Below are positions 58,241 through 64,000 of a DNA stretch of 64,000 nt, in pieces (position 1 is the stretch's first letter; every line of letters starts with the position of its first letter). A program made the position numbers and the translations under genes. The notes under the pieces were generated by a model. That model had not been told where the DNA came from. It saw nothing but the letters and a program-made list of their open reading frames with translations, and did not search any database. This DNA comes from Austropuccinia psidii (Eukaryota; Basidiomycota; Pucciniomycetes; Pucciniales; Sphaerophragmiaceae), in the NCBI GenBank assembly GCA_023105745.1, contig JALGQZ010000012.1, positions 42,401,852 through 42,465,851 on the forward strand, given 5' to 3'.

Positions 58241-59590
58241 ATGATGCCAGGTCAGTATAGCCCACCAGCCAAGAATACAAGGTCCCAGAGACATCAAGCT
58301 GTTCTTACTCCTACAGCAAGGGCTCCTCTTGAACGCACACCATCAGTTCATCAACTGAGCGCAAATTTGGACAGAGGATCACCAATGGAAGGAGCAGCAC
58401 CCTCCAGAAGAGGAGGTGTGAAGTCTAGAAGATTAAGATCATTCTCTGGACTATTGGGTGGTTATCCTGGTGTTTCTCAAGGGCCTAGGAGTAGATTGGG
58501 GGAAGCTGAAGATGAGGAGGGGGAGGAGTCTGTGGAAGAGGAAGAATCTGAGGAGACTGAAGTAGCAGATGCCTTGGCAGGTGCTCCTGAAGCTCCTGAG
58601 GCTCCAAATCTAGCCCTTTCTAATCAACCTTCTGTCTCTAAAGCTGAACCAAATTTCCTCAAGATGATGGAGAAAATGTCTCAGTTTATGGGACAACTCA
58701 CTCAAGCAGTTGCCCCAAAGGAAAATTCAAAATCTCCAGCATTCAAAACTCCATCGATGAAGGCACCTGATTCTTTTGATGGAACTAAAGCTCATAAATT
58801 GAGAGGATTCATTCAATCCTGTCAATTAATCTTTCATAATGACCCAGCAAACTTCTTCTCTGATGGGAAGAAGGGGCTTTACTCAACTTCTTTTTTTACT
58901 GGTAGAGCTGGAAAATGGATTGAACCTTATCTCTCAAATATCTCCAATGAAGACCCTTCTTATCTCCTCAATAACTGGCAGTTATTTGAAACCCAGTTAT
59001 TCACTCTGTTTGATGATCCCAATGAAGTCAGAAAAGCTGAACAAGAGTTGGACAATTTGAGGACAAGGGAAAGTGGTAAAGTTTCCTTGTACATAGCTGA
59101 TTTAAGAAGTTTAATGTCAAGAATTGGAGACTGGGGGGAAAGGGCCTATATTCATGTGTATAGGAGAGGCTTGGCATCAAGATTGTTGGACCAATTGGCT
59201 TCTCACCCTGGAACCTTTGATAGTCTTCAAGAACTCATGGACATCACCTTGGAGTTAGATACCAGATACCATGAGAGGCAGAAGGAAAAGAGTAGCCATC
59301 AAGAGAAGACGCCTCCAATCAGTGGATCCAACTCCTCCAAGCCCCCTCAAAGTTAATCATCAAAGAAGCCTTATCACAAGAAGAATAAGAAGGGTAAGAA
59401 CTTTCAAGTGTCCAAAGACAAGCCTCATGCTGCTCTCCTCAATAAGGAAAACAAACTAATTGGTTCTGAAAAGGAGAGGAGGATTAAAGAAGGTTTGTGA
59501 AATTATTGTGGTGCAAAGCACCCATTTGAAAAATGCTTCAAGAGGCCTGAGAATAGGCAAGGGTCATCAAAAGGCTTCCCTAGCAAGCAG
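58241..59590 (+). pseudogene. Element D gag
   Basis: The first sensible start is ATG 58241 (MMPGQYSPPAKNTRS) in a 393-codon open stretch from 58175. Layout: basic Ser/Pro-rich N-terminus, a Glu-rich run at about 58510-58570, then a Retrotrans_gag-like core (DSFDGTKAHKLRGFIQSC, FFTGRAGKWIEPYL, NNWQLFETQLFTLFDD, LDNLRT, YRRGLASRLLDQL). A stop at 59354 precedes a Lys-rich stretch. At about 59500 a stop codon occupies the first Cys position of a zinc knuckle (NYCGAKHPFEKC follows). Confidence 0.82.
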
Positions 59591-59616
59591 GGAAAAGCCT
59601 GAGTGGGAATCATGAT

Positions 59617-60195
59617 GTGTTCAATGGTTCTCACTTATTTCCTTCAAGAGCACAATTGTGCACTCTGAATACTAGTGTCAAAAAGTCTATAAAATTTCTT
59701 ATTTTTTCTTCAATCTCTGATATTTTTTATAGCATTCTCATTGATTCGGGTGCTAAAAACTCCTTTATTGCAAAGAATTTTGTTCTCAAGTACTCATTGA
59801 CAATGTCAGAGCTCCCTGAGAAGATTCCTCTTTTGATTCTGGATTCCAGTGAATCCACTTCCTTGTTCATCACCCATTATACCAAGTGGGTTGTTGATTT
59901 ACCTTCCTTCCCAAGCTTTGAATGGGATTTCTTTATCATAGATTCACCCAAGGGAGAAGACCTGATATTGGGCTATGATTTTCTTTGCCATTTTAATCCC
60001 ATTATTGATTGGAAAAATGGATTGATCACCTATGATTCTAATTATAAGGATTCTAGTGGTATTATTTCTTCTACTAGTAATGGCTTTTCACTGCTGTCAA
60101 CAGTGTTGCTCTGGTTGGTGAACTTAAGACACCTTCCCTTCCTCCTTCTGTCCATAACCCCCCCATTTTTTCCTCTCAGTAATTACTTCCATTAA
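59617..60195 (+). pseudogene. Element D protease
   Basis: A 192-codon open stretch. ILIDSGAKNSFIAKNF near 59735-59785 is an intact retropepsin active site (DSGA). EDLILGYDFLCHFNPIIDW near 59958-60010 is the second conserved block of the Gypsy protease. The frame ends at 60195, and the link to RT (60196-60560) is broken by stops and frameshifts. Confidence 0.85.
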
Positions 60196-60399
60196 GAGAT
60201 GAAGTCTTCAAAGAGATAAAAGATGTTGGAGAAGATGTTGCTATATCTTCACTTCATCTCTTTCAAGGGGATATGGACCTTCCTCCCTGGATGAGCAGTG
60301 GGATGAGGAGGAAGAGCCAGAAGAGATTGAAACTGTGTTGAAGGTAGTCCCTCCTGCTTATCACAAATATTTGGATGTATTATCCAAAGGTTAAAGCAG

Positions 60400-60928
60400 A
60401 GAAACTTCCTCCACACCGTGCCTGTGATCACCATATCAAATTGGAGGGTCTTTTACCTCCAGTTGGTGTTATCTACTCTTTGTCTACAAATGAGTCAGAA
60501 ACACTGCGGGCCTACATTTAAGAGAATTTAGAGAAAGGTTTCATTAGACCAAGCTCCTCCTCAACAGGAGAACCTGTCCTTTTTGTTAAGAAAAAGGATG
60601 GTGGTCTTTGTTTGTGTGTTGACTACCACAAACTTGATGCTGTCACTAGGAAGAACAGGTATCCTGTTCCTCCAATGAATCAGCTCCTTACCGTCTTTAA
60701 CGGTGCTACTATCTTCTGCAATATAGATCTGCGTGGTGCTTATAACCTCCTTAGAATTAAAGAGGAGGATGAGCACTTAACTGCCTTTAGAGCCAAATAT
60801 GGTAGTTATGAGTATTTGGTTATGCCATTTGGCTTAACCAATGCTCCAGCTTCATTCCAAAATCTTGTTAATGATATCTTTGCAGATTATTTGGATATTT
60901 TTGTTGTAGTGTACTTAGATGATATTAT
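60400..60928 (+). pseudogene. Element D reverse transcriptase, truncated
   Basis: Fragments before 60560 lead into an open stretch with [19 protein letters not shown] (60570-60630), the catalytic Asp in [27 protein letters not shown] and VVYLDDIIV at the end. The coding stops right after the YLDD active-site box because element F's LTR begins at 60929. Confidence 0.9.
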
Positions 60929-62897
60929 TGTGAGCCTTTGAGATATGACCACATACCCAATAAGGTCACAAGAAAGACTCAGAATAATTATACCTTTAAG
61001 ATAATTATACTAAAATTACTGAGAATAATTATACATTAAAAATAATTACTTTAAAAATACAAAAATACCATAAATTGGTACAAAAATTGGTTTAACTTAA
61101 AAACCAATGAATCAACATGTGAAATAAATTATACCATAGGATTCCCCATGGTAAAATACACATATACCATTTTGATGGCATATCTGTAAAGTCAATATTT
61201 AATGAGTTATAAGGAATAATACCTTATAAAAACTATAAATCCTTATTTATTTCAAGAACCAATGAAACAACATGTAAAATAAATTGTACCATTGGATTCC
61301 CCATGGAAATTCACACATAAAACAATTAATGAGCTAATTTCCAAAGTTAATACTTAAGGAATTAACCTGAATATATGCACTTTTTTGGTCAACGCATATA
61401 TTCAAGGATCATAGCTAATATCTCTTAAACTACACAAGATAGAGTGATGAACCAAAAATGAAGTTACCACGTAATTACTGTAAGAACACAGATATAAACT
61501 TTATTATACAAATTATAATCAAGGTTAAAACCTATGATGAAATATTGATAAAAATCAACAGAGCTGTTGACCACTTTGTTGTGAAAGTGGTCCAAACTTA
61601 AAAAAATACACAGTTGGATTCTACTAGTTTATTCGTGAATAATGATGTAATTTTTATTATTAAATTCAGGGTACAACCCCCTGAAATCATGGTTTGAAGT
61701 TTAAAATATTGAATTTCGACAGAAAAGATGAGTTACAAGAAAAATCACCAAAATTAGAGTTTTGATGATGTAATGAAAAGCTCTTGGCAGAATAATAGGG
61801 TTATGTCAGGCTATCAGAATTCACTCTCTGAATTGCTGTAGCGTGTAAAACCTAAAGTTTATTAAAGATCAAAGTTTGAGCTTAAATTGAGCAGTTATGA
61901 TCACCTACTGTAACCTTAAATTAAGTTTAACAGTCATATGAGTGATAAAATTGGTGAATACTATTAGTTTATGATTAAAACTAATAAAATCCACGAAATT
62001 TGGGGTTCTTCCAAGCCTCTGATGTCATCAAACTTAGAGTTATAGTGATAACTCTAAATAATGGTGTAATAATGATGTAATCATCCTCAAACCTTAAAAT
62101 ATTGATCAATTCCAGTGGATATGATCAGTACACGTCTACTAGAAGCCTGTTGGACTCTTGTACGGAGGTATTTACTATAAATAGAGCTCTTTTTACTCTG
62201 TTTTCCCCTCAGACGCATCAAAAACATTAAATCAATTAAATCAAAGGTAATTTCTTTATTCTTTATATATAAAACTATTATATTATTAAAGACCAAAGAC
62301 CAACTTGCTACAATCATCTATTTTGACGTGATTAAATCATTTATTTAATTGTTTTTGCTAAAAATCTCTCTAAAAACTCATTTCCATGTAAAAATCAAGA
62401 ATATTAGTAATTTTCTTTATTTTTATTGTAAATACAATTTGAAAAGGTTGTATTTATATTTTTTGGCGTAAAATATTACAAAATTATTATATTAAGTGAT
62501 AAAAGTAGGTTATTTTCTCTTATTACAATAATTTTCTCTTTATTATTATTTTAATAATTCCTTAATTAATATAAATAGTATTTATATTAATTTATAACTT
62601 TAATATTGGTAATATTATTGTTATTAATTGTTTTTTATTAATAAGAAACAGTTTTTTACGCCTTTATTATTTGTTTGTAACAATAATAAAGTGCTTTTAA
62701 ATATATTAATTATTTTATATTAATATATTTTATAATAAAAATTATATTATTATATTTTGTAAATAATATAATTATTTTTATGCCTTAATTATAATAATTA
62801 TTTTTTATCTTCTTTATTTCATTTATAAGGACATTCATAGTACAATAAGTAAAATATTAGTAATTTTTACTTATTGTTTCATAGTCAAACCTTACAT
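60929..62897 (+). repeat. 5' LTR of element F (LTR1 family)
   Basis: A 1969-bp unit, TGTGAGCCTTTGAG to CCTTACA, homologous to 130-2080 and 12066-14031 in reverse. The right boundary is set by the primer-binding-like motif; the left by D's RT. Confidence 0.93.
62176..62183 (+). promoter_or_regulatory. TATA-like box of LTR1
   Basis: TATAAATA in the context ACTATAAATAGAGCTC, conserved in all three LTR1 copies. Transcription would start roughly 25-60 bp downstream, near the C/T-rich run at 62193-62212. Confidence 0.55.
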
Positions 62898-62915
62898 TTG
62901 GGGGCCTGGCGGTGA
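62898..62915 (+). promoter_or_regulatory. Primer-binding-like site of element F
   Basis: TTTGGGGGCCTGGCGGTGA follows the LTR end. Same core in A, C and E. Confidence 0.6.
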
Positions 62916-63378
62916 TATTTACTTAAAAGACCTTTTAAAAAGATTCTAATTGGGCTTATACAATAATAAATTATATTTATAATCATAAAATTATATAATA
63001 ATTTTATATTTTATTGATTTTAAAAGCTATTGAGGCATTTGGAAAGCAATTGTACTGTCCTACATGTGGTTTTTCACATCCTTAGACTTGCAAGAACTTT
63101 CTTTGAGTGACTCTAGTGATTAAAAATAATTTTTTTATATAATTTAATTTTATAAAAAGAATCATATCCATTTTTTTATTTTTATTCTTTAAAAATAAAA
63201 ATATTAAAAATATTAAAAAATATTAAAAACCAATAAAAAAGTTATTTTTATTCATTTTTTTCTTTATTCATTTCAATTTTTTAAAGATATAAAAGCAATT
63301 TCTACCTGGAAAATTGCCATATCTTACCAAAAAATAACACTTCTTATAAAAAGACTTATATTTATTTGTCTTTTTTAG

Positions 63379-63528
63379 TGTTTGAAGATAACCCAACAGA
63401 AGACAACCAAGCTACTGTTGAGAGATTGGTGGAAGAAACTTGTCAAAGTTCTCCAACACCAGTTATCAATAAAATAAAGAAAGCTAAGAAATTAGACTTT
63501 CCAGGACCCACCATTCAAGACTCTGAAG
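63379..63528 (+). other. Candidate gag leader exon of element F (phase 1-1)
   Basis: Acceptor CTTTTTTAG, 150 open nt (VFEDNPTEDNQATVE... to TIQDSEG), donor GTGAGC. The candidate 87-bp intron 63529-63615 ends ACTACCAG. The spliced frame runs open for ~50 codons, and after three stops continues as the MSQYKQYY frame. Confidence 0.5.
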
Positions 63529-63604
63529 GTGAGCACCTCCTTTATAATTGCCATAAAAAGAATTCTTATTCTAAAATACTTTTAGCTTTCTTATTCCTTA
63601 AACT

Positions 63605-64000
63605 ATGACTACCAGAAGAGGTTCCCAATACTCCATCCAATCAGATGGAGCTGGACTCAGAGGTAGAACTGATCCCGCAAAAGGGAAAAGAAAGGGCAAT
63701 ATCCCCAGTGGAACAGAATCCACACAAGGAAGTGCCTTATCCCAAAGGCAAGTCCCAGAAATGCCCATGATATCTGAGCCTGAATTGGAACTAAGTATGA
63801 GTAACTCAAATAGGTACAAATCACATTCAGAGGGCTCAAATAGACATCTACATGAGCCAGTACAAACAGTATTACACAGTGTACAAGGACAAAGATTGGG
63901 AAATGATGCCTCAAATACACCAAGGAGTGATGAACTCCTGGCACATCCTGAAAAAGTTCCTCAAAGAGGAGGAGATAGTGAAATACTCCAATGGATGGAA
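63605..64000 (+). pseudogene. Element F gag N-terminal region, two overlapping open frames
   Basis: One frame is open from ATG 63605 (MTTRRGSQYSIQSDGAG) to the window end, 132 codons without a stop. Another is open from 63801 and includes ATG 63852 (MSQYKQYYTVYKDKDWEMM) to the end. Both have counterparts in A. Incomplete, so whether gag continues intact cannot be judged. I mark it pseudogene only because no intact reading can be shown. Confidence 0.6.

Larger units (their letters stand above)
56725..60928 (+). mobile_element. Gypsy element D, 5' part
   Basis: A plus-strand Gypsy element with LTR 56725-57458, gag, protease and RT up to the active-site box, where element F is inserted. Its gag is different from the A/C/E lineage: Retrotrans_gag-like, no leader coiled coil. 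The rest would lie beyond the window. Confidence 0.85.
60929..64000 (+). mobile_element. Chromovirus-type Gypsy element F (same family as A), 5' part
   Basis: 5' LTR, primer-binding-like site, leader exon and the start of gag, all closely matching A. It runs off the window. It has fewer stops in gag than A, so F may be a better-preserved copy. Confidence 0.92.

Noticed and set aside
1..64000. A dedicated defence, biosynthetic or other multi-gene system
   Set aside because: All recognisable coding is retrotransposon gag-pol or isolated hypothetical host genes. No cluster logic is visible.

Overview
This is eukaryotic, almost certainly fungal, DNA. It is very AT-rich, its only conventional genes have short GT-AG introns, and most of it is nested LTR retrotransposons of two kinds: Ty3/Gypsy (most with a chromodomain-type integrase tail, i.e. 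chromoviruses) and one decayed Ty1/Copia. Coding style and repeat load suggest a large, transposon-bloated basidiomycete genome, possibly a rust fungus (Pucciniales). That assignment is an inference. I saw no rRNA, tRNA, CRISPR array or bacterial operon structure.

Left block (1-22786): a four-level nest. Chromovirus E (minus strand, 5' LTR 21406-22786) carries chromovirus A (minus, 130-14031) inside its 3' LTR. The integrase side of A's pol carries a solo LTR of a GGCC-rich family (LTR3, minus, 3872-7254). That LTR carries a solo LTR of a further family (LTR2, plus, 5240-7036). Each inner junction has a 5-bp target-site duplication, exact or with one mismatch. E and A retain recognisable gag, protease, reverse transcriptase (RT), RNase H, integrase and chromodomain-like coding, all broken by stops and frameshifts.

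Middle (22787-42349): about 1.3 kb of AT-rich DNA with no gene; a 20-bp AT-only satellite (about 24.06-30.5 kb, homogeneous from about 27.2 to 30.2 kb) whose decayed left flank holds another solo LTR3; then a wrecked Copia element (about 30.9-41.0 kb). Its pol is split by a solo LTR6 (35729-39769), itself split by a solo LTR5 (36680-38557). Remnants of LTR5 and LTR2-type elements follow.

Gene island (42350-47534): higher GC, no retrotransposon. It holds a gene for a Pro/Gln/Asn/Ser-rich tandem-repeat protein (about 43424-45009), a two-exon gene for a globular protein of at least 340 residues (about 45242-46509) and a possible divergent minus-strand ORF (43090-43392).

Right block (47540-64000): a solo LTR2 (minus), then another nest on the plus strand. 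Chromovirus C (5' LTR2 49697-53428, itself split by a solo LTR5) is interrupted after its protease by Gypsy element D (5' LTR 56725-57458). D is interrupted inside its RT active-site box by element F (5' LTR 60929-62897), the same family as A, which runs off the window.

The most interesting signals are a candidate symmetric exon at the start of gag shared by A, C, E and F; LTR termini and a primer-binding-like motif shared by otherwise different LTR families; the homogenised 20-bp satellite; the GGCC-studded LTR3; and the two island genes. Nothing here convincingly forms a new multi-gene system.
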